Part shown: in pieces, positions 8,851 through 17,128 of the stretch
Numbering within the stretch: position 1 is the first letter of the stretch
Layout of the letters: every line of letters begins with the position of its first letter
NCBI GenBank assembly: GCA_019637585.1
Contig: JAHBVL010000001.1
Span: 372,001 to 436,000 of the forward strand
DNA length: 64,000 nucleotides
Reading direction: 5' to 3'
Source of the DNA: Thermomicrobiales bacterium
Lineage (GTDB): Bacteria > Chloroflexota > Chloroflexia > Thermomicrobiales > UBA6265
Notes under the pieces: model-generated
What the model saw: the letters and a program-made list of their open reading frames with translations, nothing else
Database searches by the model: none
What the model was told of the DNA's origin: nothing
Made by a program: the position numbers and the translations under genes

Positions 8851-9825
8851 GTGGATATGGCCAGCACTTCAGGGACCGGGCGCTTTGCGCTCACCGAGGT
8901 CTATCGAGCCAGGCAGATCGTCTCGCGCTATCTGCAGCCGACACCGCTGCTGCGAAGCAGGATCCTGAGCGAGGAACTCGGTTGCGATCTCTGGGTGAAG
9001 TACGAGAACTGCACACCGATCCGGTCGTTCAAGGGCCGGGGCGGCATCTACCGGGCCAGTACGCTCGGACCAGAGATCGCTGGTATGGCCACCGCGTCCA
9101 CCGGCAATCACGGACAGGGTATCGCCTGGGGAGCGAGTGTTTTCGGCAAACGCGCGGTGGTGGTGGCGCCGGCCGGCGCCAATCCGTTCAAGCTGGCCGC
9201 CATGCGAGCGCTGGGCGCTGAGGTCATCGAAGAGGGCGAAACGCTCGCTGCCGCAAACGACGTCGCCCGGGCGAACGCCGCGGACCAGGGATTGCTCTAT
9301 GTGGAAGATGGCGAGGATCCCGATGTCATGCTCGGATGCGCAACCCTGGCGCTGGAGATAGTGGAGCAACTACCCGCACTCGACGACCTCGTCGTTCAGC
9401 TTGGCGGCGGCAACCTGATCGGGGCCTGTGCGCTGGTGCTCGACCACGCCGCGCCGCAGGCTCGTCTCAATGGCGTGCAATCGGATGCCGCACCGGCTTC
9501 ATATCAGTCATGGAAAGCAGGCGAACCGATCCTCAGTGCGCGGTGCGACACCTTTGCCGGCGGAGTGGCCACGAGCTATCCGGGGCACTTCACCTTCGAC
9601 TACTGGAAGGGGAGTGTCGACGAAGTGCACCTCGTCTCAGACGAAGATCTGGTCGATGCCGCGCTCGTGATGCTCCGGGCGACGGGACACCTGCCCGAGG
9701 GCGCCGGCGCAGCCGCGCTGGCCGGTGTGCTGGCCGATCCGGATCGCTATCGGGGCCGCACGGTTGTCGTGCTCCTCTCCGGCGGCAATGTGGAACCACT
9801 GATCTGGGATCGCCTGATTTCGTAG
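8851..9825 (+). CDS. Threonine/serine dehydratase-like PLP enzyme
   Basis: A 324-residue fold-type II PLP enzyme of the threonine ammonia-lyase group. RSFKGRG carries the PLP-binding Lys61, ASTGNHGQ is the substrate/carboxylate loop, and a Gly-rich phosphate cradle appears as LGGGN. A C-terminal LLSGGN motif closes the active site. There is no ACT regulatory domain, so it resembles the catabolic or biosynthetic short forms. It starts at GTG 8851, 5-6 bases after aggggag. Exact substrate (Thr, Ser or a hydroxy-amino acid such as ectoine precursors) is open. Confidence 0.85.
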   Translation: MDMASTSGTGRFALTEVYRARQIVSRYLQPTPLLRSRILSEELGCDLWVKYENCTPIRSFKGRGGIYRASTLGPEIAGMATASTGNHGQGIAWGASVFGKRAVVVAPAGANPFKLAAMRALGAEVIEEGETLAAANDVARANAADQGLLYVEDGEDPDVMLGCATLALEIVEQLPALDDLVVQLGGGNLIGACALVLDHAAPQARLNGVQSDAAPASYQSWKAGEPILSARCDTFAGGVATSYPGHFTFDYWKGSVDEVHLVSDEDLVDAALVMLRATGHLPEGAGAAALAGVLADPDRYRGRTVVVLLSGGNVEPLIWDRLIS

Positions 9826-9865
9826 CGGGCGGGCCTCTCTCCCGGCGATCCCACGATTCAGGCAG

Positions 9866-9883
9866 GGCAAGGCGGGCCTTGCC
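9866..9883 (+). terminator. Hairpin after the dehydratase gene
   Basis: ggcaagg-cggg-ccttgcc forms a perfect 7-bp stem with a 4-base loop about 40 bases after the dehydratase stop. No T-tract follows. A short heptamer-type array (gccttttgcccattgcc, about 9911-9928) comes next. Confidence 0.45.
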
Positions 9884-9934
9884 GCTACACATCCGTATCC
9901 TGCTTGCGCAATGCCTTTTGCCCATTGCCTGTGC

Positions 9935-9962
9935 TTGACAATCCTCCCCCCGCACCGATAAT
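9935..9962 (+). promoter_or_regulatory. Sigma70-type promoter for the oligopeptide ABC operon
   Basis: A perfect -35 TTGACA (9935-9940) is followed after 16 bases by GATAAT (9957-9962), 5 of 6 matches to the -10 consensus. It lies about 125 bases before the substrate-binding protein start at 10088, leaving a leader of roughly 120 bases. Confidence 0.65.
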
Positions 9963-10087
9963 GCCCGCGTAACTCCGTGCAGTGAGGCATGTAGCTGCGC
10001 ACCTGGTGCGACGTGGGTGGGGCAGATCGCTTATTCCGCGGAGGTTGGCCGGGAGGCCCCGGCATACCAGTTGGAGAGGAGATCAGC

Positions 10088-11722
10088 ATGGTTCAGAAAC
10101 CCCGGGAAGAAATGCACGAATTCGAACGGAAGGTCTACGACTACACCCGCGACTGGGCGCTCAGCCGCCGCAGTCTGCTGAAGGGGGCTGGCGCCGCGGG
10201 CGCGGCGGCTGGACTGGCGACGGTAGCCCCGGCAGCACGGCGGGCAAGCGCGCAGGCCGGCACCTCCCTGAAGATCGCTCGCGGGCAGGTATCGGACACG
10301 CTCGATCCCCAGTCGACCTCGGGCCTCCTCGTTTCCCACGAGGTCATGTGGCAGATTTACGATTCGCTGATCTATCTCCACGAGGATGGCACGATCCATC
10401 CCGGTCTGGCCACCGAATGGGTGATCGCCGAGGATGGTCTGACCGTGACCTACACGCTGCGCGAAGGGGTCAATTTCCACGATGGCACCCCGTTCAACGC
10501 GCAGGCAGTGGCCGATACCGTTGCCCGGCATCAGGATCCGGCGCTGGCTTCGCCAACCGTTTCCTACCTCGGACCCCTGACCGAGGTCCGCGTCGACGAT
10601 GAGTACACCGTCACGTACGTCTACAGTGAGCCGTTCGTGCCGATGTTCGTCGGTCTCGGCTACTCCTACTGCGCGCCGATCAGCATGGCGGCAGTCGAGC
10701 AGTTCGGCGACCAGTATGGGCGTAATCCGGTCGGCACCGGGCCGTACAAGTTCGTGGAGTGGACCGCCGACGACACCATCGTGCTCGAGATCAATCCCGA
10801 GCACACCTGGTCGACAACCTTCTATGAAACGCAGCAGGCGCCGATGGTGGAGCGGGCCGAGTTCGTGGTCATCCCGGAGGACGCCACCCGTCTTGCCGCG
10901 CTCGAAGCGGGTGAGATCGATGTGATTGCCGGAACCGACGCAGTGCCGCTGGACAAGGTGAACGCGCTTTCCAACACACCGGGCCTGAAGGTCTATCAGC
11001 GGCCGATGGTGGGGGTCTACTACGCCTACTTCAACCAGCTGGTCGAGCCGTTCAATGATGTCCGGGTTCGCCAGGCGATCCAGCATGCGGTCGATCTGGA
11101 GTCGATCATCGGGCTGGTTCTCGATGGACTCGGCGAGCCGGCGACGAGCGCGCTCGCCTCGGCGTTTGCGTCCACCTACAACCCGGACATCCCGCAGTAT
11201 CCCTACGACCCAGAGGCGGCCAAGGCACTCCTGGACGATGCCGGGCTCACCGACGGTTTCGAGTTCACCTACCTGAATATCGCGGCGCCGGTCTACCAGC
11301 GTGTGGCCGAGGTCATTCAGGAGAACCTCTCAGCAGTCGGGATTACGATGAATGTCGAGTCGTATCCGGTCGGCGAGCTGATCGCCAAGGCGAACACCGA
11401 CGAATTCGGCATGACCTTCTTCTATTACACGTACAGCGACCCGGACATCCTCCACCTGATTCTGCGCACGGGCGGTCCGTTCGACTTCGGCAATCATGGC
11501 GACGCCGAACTCGATGGCTGGCTCGACGAGCAGCGCGTCACGGTGGATGTCGACGCACGCAAGGAAATCCTCTTCAACATCCAGCAGCGGTCGAACGAGA
11601 ACGCCCTCATCCTGTTGCTCTGGGAAGGGATTTACGCCGCCGCCATGCAGGAAAATGTGCAGGGTTTGGCGATCGACCTGGTCGGCTTCATCCACCTGCA
11701 GGAGCTTTCCGTCACGGAGTAG
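10088..11722 (+). CDS. ABC transporter substrate-binding protein, family 5 (Dpp/Opp-like), Tat-exported
   Basis: The start at 10088 is chosen because ggagaggaga precedes it and the Tat leader follows at the right place; the frame is open further upstream. The leader has SRRSLLKG, then an Ala/Gly-rich hydrophobic stretch ending near RRASAQA. The mature part has the SBP family 5 features: a YDSLIYLHEDGTIHPGLA-like segment, then the hallmark LREGVNFHDGTPFNA. It would capture a di/oligopeptide or similar cargo outside the membrane for the two permeases downstream. A strong hairpin separates it from them, probably giving excess binding protein. The ATPase subunits are not in the window. Confidence 0.92.
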   Translation: MVQKPREEMHEFERKVYDYTRDWALSRRSLLKGAGAAGAAAGLATVAPAARRASAQAGTSLKIARGQVSDTLDPQSTSGLLVSHEVMWQIYDSLIYLHEDGTIHPGLATEWVIAEDGLTVTYTLREGVNFHDGTPFNAQAVADTVARHQDPALASPTVSYLGPLTEVRVDDEYTVTYVYSEPFVPMFVGLGYSYCAPISMAAVEQFGDQYGRNPVGTGPYKFVEWTADDTIVLEINPEHTWSTTFYETQQAPMVERAEFVVIPEDATRLAALEAGEIDVIAGTDAVPLDKVNALSNTPGLKVYQRPMVGVYYAYFNQLVEPFNDVRVRQAIQHAVDLESIIGLVLDGLGEPATSALASAFASTYNPDIPQYPYDPEAAKALLDDAGLTDGFEFTYLNIAAPVYQRVAEVIQENLSAVGITMNVESYPVGELIAKANTDEFGMTFFYYTYSDPDILHLILRTGGPFDFGNHGDAELDGWLDEQRVTVDVDARKEILFNIQQRSNENALILLLWEGIYAAAMQENVQGLAIDLVGFIHLQELSVTE

Positions 11723-11750
11723 CTCGGAACGACGGGTTTCGAATGGTCCT

Positions 11751-11780
11751 CAAGCCGGGTTGGATCGCCGACCCGGCTTG
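11751..11780 (+). terminator. Strong hairpin between binding protein and permeases
   Basis: caagccgggt and acccggcttg form a perfect 10-bp stem around a 10-base loop. It sits 29 bases after the binding-protein stop and is followed by A rather than T residues. It may be a partial terminator or mRNA stabiliser that lowers permease expression relative to the binding protein. Confidence 0.6.
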
Positions 11781-11788
11781 AAAAGGCA

Positions 11789-11894
11789 TCGTCATTCTGA
11801 GCGGAGCGAAGAATCTCCTGCCGCAGCAGGTCTCGAAAAAGGCGACGGTCGTTGACCACGAACGAGAGATTCTTCGCGTTGCTCAGAATGACGA
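11789..11894. repeat. Palindromic dispersed element with 12-bp terminal inverted repeats
   Basis: cgtcattctgag (11790-11801) and ctcagaatgacg (11882-11893) are perfect inverted repeats, extended inward imperfectly by cggagcgaagaatctc / gagattcttcgcg. This REP-like element type ('gtcattctgagcg...gaagaatctc') is common in many phyla. It is related in plan, not in exact sequence, to the A elements at 13987, 15536, 30017 and 37439. Confidence 0.75.
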
Positions 11895-11913
11895 ATGATC
11901 GGTAGATCGTCAG

Positions 11914-12903
11914 ATGGGCGCTTTTCTCATTCGCCGGATCATCCATATGGCAGCGGTGCTCGTTGCCGTCCTGGTGATCGTTTCCCTGCTGCTCAGACTC
12001 ATCCCGGGTGACCCGGTAGATGCCATGATGTCGGGCAATCCGGGGATGACGCAGGAGAATATGGACATGGTCCGGGATCAGCTGGGTCTGAACGACCCGA
12101 TCCCGGAACAGATATGGGACTACGCCAGCGGTCTCCTGCGTGGTGATCTGGGGAACTCCCTTCGCTTTCGCGCTCCGGTGCTCCCCCTGATCACCGAGAA
12201 ACTCGGTCCGACCATTGAGTTGACCGGGTTCGCGCTGATCATCGCCATTCTGATCGCCCTGCCTCTGGGCATGATCACGGCGCTGCATCGCGACCGCCCG
12301 GCTGACTACATCGGATCGATCATCGCTGTGCTCGGAATCTCAGTGCCGGCATTTCTGCTCGGTATTCTCTTTATCCTCCTCTTTGCCATCGAATGGCGGA
12401 TATTCCCGCCGGCCGGATACGGCGGTTCGATCACCGATGGCATTCGCGCCATCATCACCGACGGCGATTTCGGGCCGATAAAAGAGAGCTTCCGCTACCT
12501 TTTCCTTCCCGGACTGACATTGGGAATCACGATTGCCGCGTATAACGCCCGCATGATCCGCTCATCGATGGTCGAAGTGCTGCGGCAGGACTATATCCGG
12601 GCCGCCCGGTCCAAGGGACTGAAACACTCGACCGTGGTGATGCGGCACGCGTTTCGCAACGCGCTCATCCCGGTGATCACGATTCTCGGATTGCAGATGG
12701 GATATCTGCTCAGCGGCGCTTTTGTTGTGGAGAATGTCTTCGCCTGGCCAGGCATTGGCCGGTTTTCCATTCAGGCGCTGCAATGGCGCGACTACCCGAC
12801 AATTCAGGGTGTGGTGATGATCACCGCCCTCATGTTCCTGACCATCAATTTGCTGGTCGATGTGCTGTACGCCTTCATCGATCCGAGGATTCGCTTCCAT
12901 TGA
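11914..12903 (+). CDS. ABC transporter permease, DppB/OppB type
   Basis: A 329-residue inner-membrane permease. The N-terminal LIRRIIHM helix and the RLIPGDPVDAMM loop are typical of DppB/OppB proteins. The cytoplasmic coupling loop appears as DYIRAARSKGLKHSTVVMRHA, followed by FRNALIPVIT, the family's EAA-type motif that docks on the ATPase. It follows the binding protein and precedes the DppC partner by 70 bp, so the three form one transport operon lacking its ATPases in this window. Confidence 0.93.
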   Translation: MGAFLIRRIIHMAAVLVAVLVIVSLLLRLIPGDPVDAMMSGNPGMTQENMDMVRDQLGLNDPIPEQIWDYASGLLRGDLGNSLRFRAPVLPLITEKLGPTIELTGFALIIAILIALPLGMITALHRDRPADYIGSIIAVLGISVPAFLLGILFILLFAIEWRIFPPAGYGGSITDGIRAIITDGDFGPIKESFRYLFLPGLTLGITIAAYNARMIRSSMVEVLRQDYIRAARSKGLKHSTVVMRHAFRNALIPVITILGLQMGYLLSGAFVVENVFAWPGIGRFSIQALQWRDYPTIQGVVMITALMFLTINLLVDVLYAFIDPRIRFH

Positions 12904-12973
12904 TTATCCAGACGGCAAGCCGGCAGGTCGGCGAGACGGCCAGTAGCGTGGTCATCCACTCCGTTCCGCGCTC

Positions 12974-13888
12974 ATGACTGCCCAAACGTCAACACCCGAT
13001 GCAGCAACGACCTTCGTTGTCCCGGCGTCCCCGACCGGATGGCGCCGGCTCCTTCGCGATCTGAGGCGCAGCACCAAGGGGATGACCGGCGCGATCCTGG
13101 TCGGATTGGCGATTCTGGCTGCGCTGTCCGCACCGATTGTGGCGCCTCACCAACCGACCAGCCAGGCGGTTCGGGGCCGGTTCGCCGAGCCGTTTTTCCT
13201 CGATTCGAGCACCGACTATCCCCTGGGTGGCGACAATCTCGGCCGCGACATTCTGAGCCGTGTGCTCTATGGAGCGCGGGCATCGCTGGCTATCTGTTTT
13301 CTGGTGACCATTGTGGCTGCGGCGGTCGGGTCGGTGTTGGGGGCGGTTGCCGGTTTCCGGGGAGGTGTGATCGACACGCTGATCATGCGAACCGTCGATC
13401 TCCAGCTCTCGATACCCTTCATTCTGCTGGCGATGATCGTGCTGGCCGTGCTCGGTCCCGGTTTCTGGAGCGTCTTTGTGGCGCTGGCGTTGGCATTATG
13501 GGTCAACTATGCCCGGCTGGTGCGGGGTGAAACCTTGCGAATCCGGGAGATGGAGTACGTCCTCTCGGCCAGAACGATCGGCGCCAACGAGCGACGCCTG
13601 ATGACGAAGCACGTGCTGCCTAATATGCTTCATTCGATTCTGGTGCTGGCCACGCTGGATATGGCGTTTGTCATCATCTTCGAGGCGTCGCTCACCTTCC
13701 TCGGTCTCGGTATCCAGCCCCCCACGCCAACGTGGGGCTACATGCTGAGCGAGGGACGCAACTATCTGCAGGAAAGTCCGTGGATGACCGTCTTTCCCGG
13801 CGGCGCGATCATTCTCACGGTTGTCGGCATCAATCTGCTCGGCGACTGGCTGAGGGATACGTTCGATCCGAGTTTGAGGAACAGATAG
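12974..13888 (+). CDS. ABC transporter permease, DppC/OppC type
   Basis: A 304-residue permease. The periplasmic segment FFLDSSTDYPLGGDNLGRDI is the hallmark of DppC proteins (HPLGTDxLGRD), and EYVLSARTIGANERRLMTKH is the coupling loop. Six hydrophobic segments are visible after a cytoplasmic N-terminus of about 35 residues that contains an amphipathic stretch. It pairs with the upstream DppB-like subunit. The stop codon is followed within a few bases by a heptamer array. Confidence 0.93.
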   Translation: MTAQTSTPDAATTFVVPASPTGWRRLLRDLRRSTKGMTGAILVGLAILAALSAPIVAPHQPTSQAVRGRFAEPFFLDSSTDYPLGGDNLGRDILSRVLYGARASLAICFLVTIVAAAVGSVLGAVAGFRGGVIDTLIMRTVDLQLSIPFILLAMIVLAVLGPGFWSVFVALALALWVNYARLVRGETLRIREMEYVLSARTIGANERRLMTKHVLPNMLHSILVLATLDMAFVIIFEASLTFLGLGIQPPTPTWGYMLSEGRNYLQESPWMTVFPGGAIILTVVGINLLGDWLRDTFDPSLRNR

Positions 13889-14113
13889 GCAATGGGCACT
13901 AGGCACTGGGCAATAGGCAAAGGAGCTCCCCCCTCTCCCGCGGTCGGGAGAGGGGCCGGGGGTGAGGGATTTTTCGCCCTTCACCACATCGTCATCCCGA
14001 GCCGCGTCGAGGGACCTCTCGTTGGCGTGGGCCGGGTCGCCGATGTGCAGCGTGGCCAGACCCGAACGAGAGATTCCTCCGCTCCGCTTCGCTCCGGTCG
14101 GAATGACGAAGGC
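13889..14113 (+). repeat. Composite intergenic repeat, modules C-B-A
   Basis: Three modules in order fill the gap. C (13889-13922) is an array of 7-mers: ggcaatg, ggcacta, ggcactg, ggcaata, ggcaaag. B (13928-13970) is a hairpin ctctcccg-cggt-cgggagag followed by gggccgggggtgaggg. A (13987-14113) runs from cgtcatcccgag to cggaatgacg, with an inner inverted pair gacctctcgttgg / gaacgagagattcc. The same order recurs at 15458-15652 and 37330-37556. Confidence 0.8.
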
Positions 14114-14151
14114 GGGGTCGGAACGACGCTGATTGGGCGAGGTGAGGGACG

Positions 14152-15456
14152 ATGACCGACCCCACCACGGCGGTCCTCGCCGAGATCGATGCCATGCGGG
14201 ACGACATCCTGCAGACGCTGTCGGATGTCGTGCGGGTGCCAAGTATTTCGCCGAAGTACCCGGGGCTCGATGCCGACGACGTACTGGGCGGCGAGAGCCG
14301 GGCCAATCAGGTGCTCGTGCCCTCCTATAAAGCGGCCGGCTGCGTCGTCGACATGTGGGCCGAGGAACCGGGGCGAGACAATCTGGTCGGTGTGGTCAAG
14401 GGATCGGGCGGCGGTCGATCGCTGATCTTCAATGGGCATATCGACACCGTACCGCCCGGCGATCCCGCCACCTGGAAGTGGGGCGATCCCTGGAGCGGCC
14501 GCATCGAGAACGGCAAGCTCTACGGTTTGGGATCGACCGACATGAAAGCCGGGATCGTGGCCATGGTCAAAGCGGCCGAAGCGCTGCGTCGCACCGGTGT
14601 TTCGCTGCAAGGTGATTTCATTCTGGAGAGTGTGGTCGGCGAGGAATCGATGGACCACGAGCGAGGCACCACGGCTACCATCCGGCGGGGCTACACGGCC
14701 GACGCGGCGATCGTCACCGAACCGACCGCGTTCAGCGGTCCGCCCGCACTCGCGCCCTGCTCCGCCGGCGTGTTCTGGTTGCGAATCGTCGTGCCGGGCA
14801 AAGCGACCCACGTCATGGTCCGCGGCAACCTGATCTGGCCGGGTGGCGCGGGCGACCGGTATGGCGTCAATGCGATCGACAAGGGCTTCTACGTTTATGA
14901 AGCGATGAAGAAGCTGGAAGCCGACTGGGGGATGAGTCGCAACCATCCGCTCTTTCCGGCGGGACACTTCAATATCGGCGTCAATCTGCTGTCGGGATAT
15001 CCGCCCGGTCCGCCGGTTCCCTTCATCGTGCCGCACGAATGTGTTTTCGACTATGTCATCATCTACCGGCCGAACGATGATGCCGACGCGATCAAAGCGG
15101 AGATCGAGGAGTACCTCAACCGGGTTTACGATCTCGATCCCTGGTTGCGGGAGCACCGCCCCGCCGCAACATGGATGCATCAGTGGCCGGCGTACGACAC
15201 CCCGGTCGATCACCCGGTCTGTTCGACGCTGGCGGCGTCACACCAGACCGCGCTAAGCCGGGAAGCGTTCTGGGAGGGGTTCCCGGCGGTCGACGACGCC
15301 ACCTGGCTCGAACGAGGCGGCATTCCGTCGATCAGCTACGGACCGGGCAATGTGATGGACGCCCATACCGTCGACGAATCGATCGACTGTCAGCAGGTGA
15401 TCGACGCCTGCAAGGTCTATGCGGCGATGGCGATGAATTGGTGCGGAGTAGGTTAG
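14152..15456 (+). CDS. M20 family (ArgE/DapE-type) zinc deacylase
   Basis: A 434-residue dinuclear-zinc amidohydrolase. NGHIDTVPPGD carries the first His ligand and the catalytic-site Asp. GLGSTDMKAG holds the bridging Asp. ESVVGEES holds the catalytic Glu and a Glu ligand. The last His is in DAHTVDES near the C-terminus. A dimerisation domain lies between. Members remove acyl groups from N-acyl amino acids or cleave related amides. Position after a peptide-type ABC transporter suggests intracellular processing of the imported compound, which is inference. Confidence 0.9.
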   Translation: MTDPTTAVLAEIDAMRDDILQTLSDVVRVPSISPKYPGLDADDVLGGESRANQVLVPSYKAAGCVVDMWAEEPGRDNLVGVVKGSGGGRSLIFNGHIDTVPPGDPATWKWGDPWSGRIENGKLYGLGSTDMKAGIVAMVKAAEALRRTGVSLQGDFILESVVGEESMDHERGTTATIRRGYTADAAIVTEPTAFSGPPALAPCSAGVFWLRIVVPGKATHVMVRGNLIWPGGAGDRYGVNAIDKGFYVYEAMKKLEADWGMSRNHPLFPAGHFNIGVNLLSGYPPGPPVPFIVPHECVFDYVIIYRPNDDADAIKAEIEEYLNRVYDLDPWLREHRPAATWMHQWPAYDTPVDHPVCSTLAASHQTALSREAFWEGFPAVDDATWLERGGIPSISYGPGNVMDAHTVDESIDCQQVIDACKVYAAMAMNWCGVG

Positions 15457-15457
15457 G

Positions 15458-15652
15458 CAAGGGCAAAAGGCAAAGGTACTCCCCTCTCCCGCGGTCGGGA
15501 GAGGGGCCGGGGGTGAGGGATTCTCCGCCCCCAGTCGCATCGTCATCCCGAGCCGGGTCGAGGGACCTCTCGTTGGCGTAGGCCGGGTTGGCGATTTGCA
15601 GTGTGGCCAGGCCCGAACGAGAGATTCCTCCGCTCCGGTCGGAATGACAAAA
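15458..15652 (+). repeat. Composite intergenic repeat, modules C-B-A
   Basis: Starts directly after the deacylase stop. C (15458-15475) has ggcaagg/ggcaaaa/ggcaaag units. B (15479-15521) is the ctctcccg-cggt-cgggagag hairpin with its gggccgggggtgaggg tail. A (15536-15652) runs from cgtcatcccgag to cggaatgaca. It is the second full C-B-A copy. Confidence 0.8.
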
Positions 15653-15736
15653 GGGTGGGGCGGAATGACGAGAGAGGTAATCGGGAAAGGACCGGGGTGA
15701 CGAGCATTCCCGGAGCCGAAAGGAGAGACGCAATTC

Positions 15737-17128
15737 ATGACAGACACCTTCGTTCATCCCTATATCCCGAACACGGGACCAGCAGCACGGCAGGCGATGC
15801 TCGACGCGATTGGCGTCGGCTCGGCTGAGGAGCTGTATGACGCGATTCCGGCCAGTCTGCGGCTGAATCGGCCGCTGAATCTGCCGGAACCGATTCTGTC
15901 CGAGCGCGATCTTAAGCGGCATGTGGCTGGGCTGCTTGCCCAGAACACGCCTGTTACCGGAGCGCTCAGTTTTCTGGGCGGTGGGTGCTGGCAGCACGAC
16001 ATCCCGGCGGTGTGCGACGAGATCAATGGTCGCGCCGAGTTTCTGACCGCGTACGGCGGCGACACCTATGCCGACATGGGCAAGTACCAGGCCATGTTCG
16101 AGTTCCAGTCGATGATCGGCGAGCTGGTCGGCATGGAGATGGTCAGCGCTCCGGTCTACGACTGGTCCGCCGCCCTGACCAGCGCCCTGATGATGGCTTC
16201 CCGCATCACCGGCCGGAAACGGACGCTGGTGACCGGATCGCTGTCGAATGAGAAATGGTCGCACCTGAACAACACCGGCGGTCCGTGGCTCGATCCGGAG
16301 CGTCTGGCGGTCAATCCGCAGACCGGGTTGATCGATCTCGACGATCTCCGCGCTCGTATCTCGAGCGACGTTTCCGCTGTGTATGTCGAGGTTCCGTCCT
16401 ACTTCGGTGTGGTCGAACACCGCATGGCCGAGATCGGCCGGATCGCTCACGACGCCGGCGCGTTGCTGGTGGTTGGCGTCGATGCCATTTCGCTGGGTGT
16501 GCTGGCCGCTCCCGCCGATTACGGCGCCGACATCGTCGTTGGCGAGGCGCAGGCGCTCGGTGTGCACATGCTCTACAGCGGTGGGCTTTGCGGTTTCATC
16601 GCCTCTCGCGACGAAGCGAAGTTCGTTGCCGAGTATCCCTATCTGATGGTCTCGATCGCTCCAGGGCGAACCGAAGGGGAATGGGGGTTCGGCTGGGCGG
16701 CTATGGAGCGGACATCGTATGACCTCCGCGAAGCCGCTCCCGACTACACCGGCACGACCCAGTGGCTCTGGGGCATCACCGCAGCGGTTTACCTCTCCCT
16801 GCTCGGTCCGCAAGGATTGCGTGAGGTCGGCGAAGGTATTCTGCAGCGGTCCCACTACGCGATGCAGCAGCTCGATGCACTGCCGGGAGTGAAAGCGCCG
16901 GTCTACGACGCGCCCCACTTCAAGGAGTTCATCGTCAATTTCGATGGGACGGGGTCGACTGTCGCAGCGATCAACAAGCGCTTGCTGGACAAGGGCATTT
17001 TCGGCGGGCACGACCTCTCGGCGGAGTTCCCTGATCTCGGCCAGAGCGCGCTCTACTGCGTCACCGAAGTTCATACCCAATCGGATATCGACCGCCTGGT
17101 GGCGGCCATCGCGGAGGTCACAGCATGA
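15737..17128 (+). CDS. gcvPA: Glycine dehydrogenase (decarboxylating), subunit 1
   Basis: A 463-residue N-terminal half of the split P-protein of the glycine cleavage system. Features include the start HPYIPNTGPAARQAMLDAIG, FLGGGCWQHDIPAVCDEI, and the helix TYADMGKYQAMFEFQSMIGE, which belong to the aminomethyl-transferring glycine dehydrogenase family. This half lacks the PLP lysine, which is in the partner. It overlaps gcvPB by the 4-base ATGA, so the subunits are translationally coupled. gcvT, gcvH and lpd are not in the window. Confidence 0.95.
   Translation: MTDTFVHPYIPNTGPAARQAMLDAIGVGSAEELYDAIPASLRLNRPLNLPEPILSERDLKRHVAGLLAQNTPVTGALSFLGGGCWQHDIPAVCDEINGRAEFLTAYGGDTYADMGKYQAMFEFQSMIGELVGMEMVSAPVYDWSAALTSALMMASRITGRKRTLVTGSLSNEKWSHLNNTGGPWLDPERLAVNPQTGLIDLDDLRARISSDVSAVYVEVPSYFGVVEHRMAEIGRIAHDAGALLVVGVDAISLGVLAAPADYGADIVVGEAQALGVHMLYSGGLCGFIASRDEAKFVAEYPYLMVSIAPGRTEGEWGFGWAAMERTSYDLREAAPDYTGTTQWLWGITAAVYLSLLGPQGLREVGEGILQRSHYAMQQLDALPGVKAPVYDAPHFKEFIVNFDGTGSTVAAINKRLLDKGIFGGHDLSAEFPDLGQSALYCVTEVHTQSDIDRLVAAIAEVTA

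Noticed and set aside
15457-15736. Glycine riboswitch before gcvPA
   Set aside because: The gap is filled by a C-B-A repeat that occurs elsewhere; no tandem aptamer pattern was seen.
15332-17080. A 582-codon minus-strand frame opposite gcvPA
   Set aside because: Shadow of a well-conserved gene; parts translate through A and B repeats.
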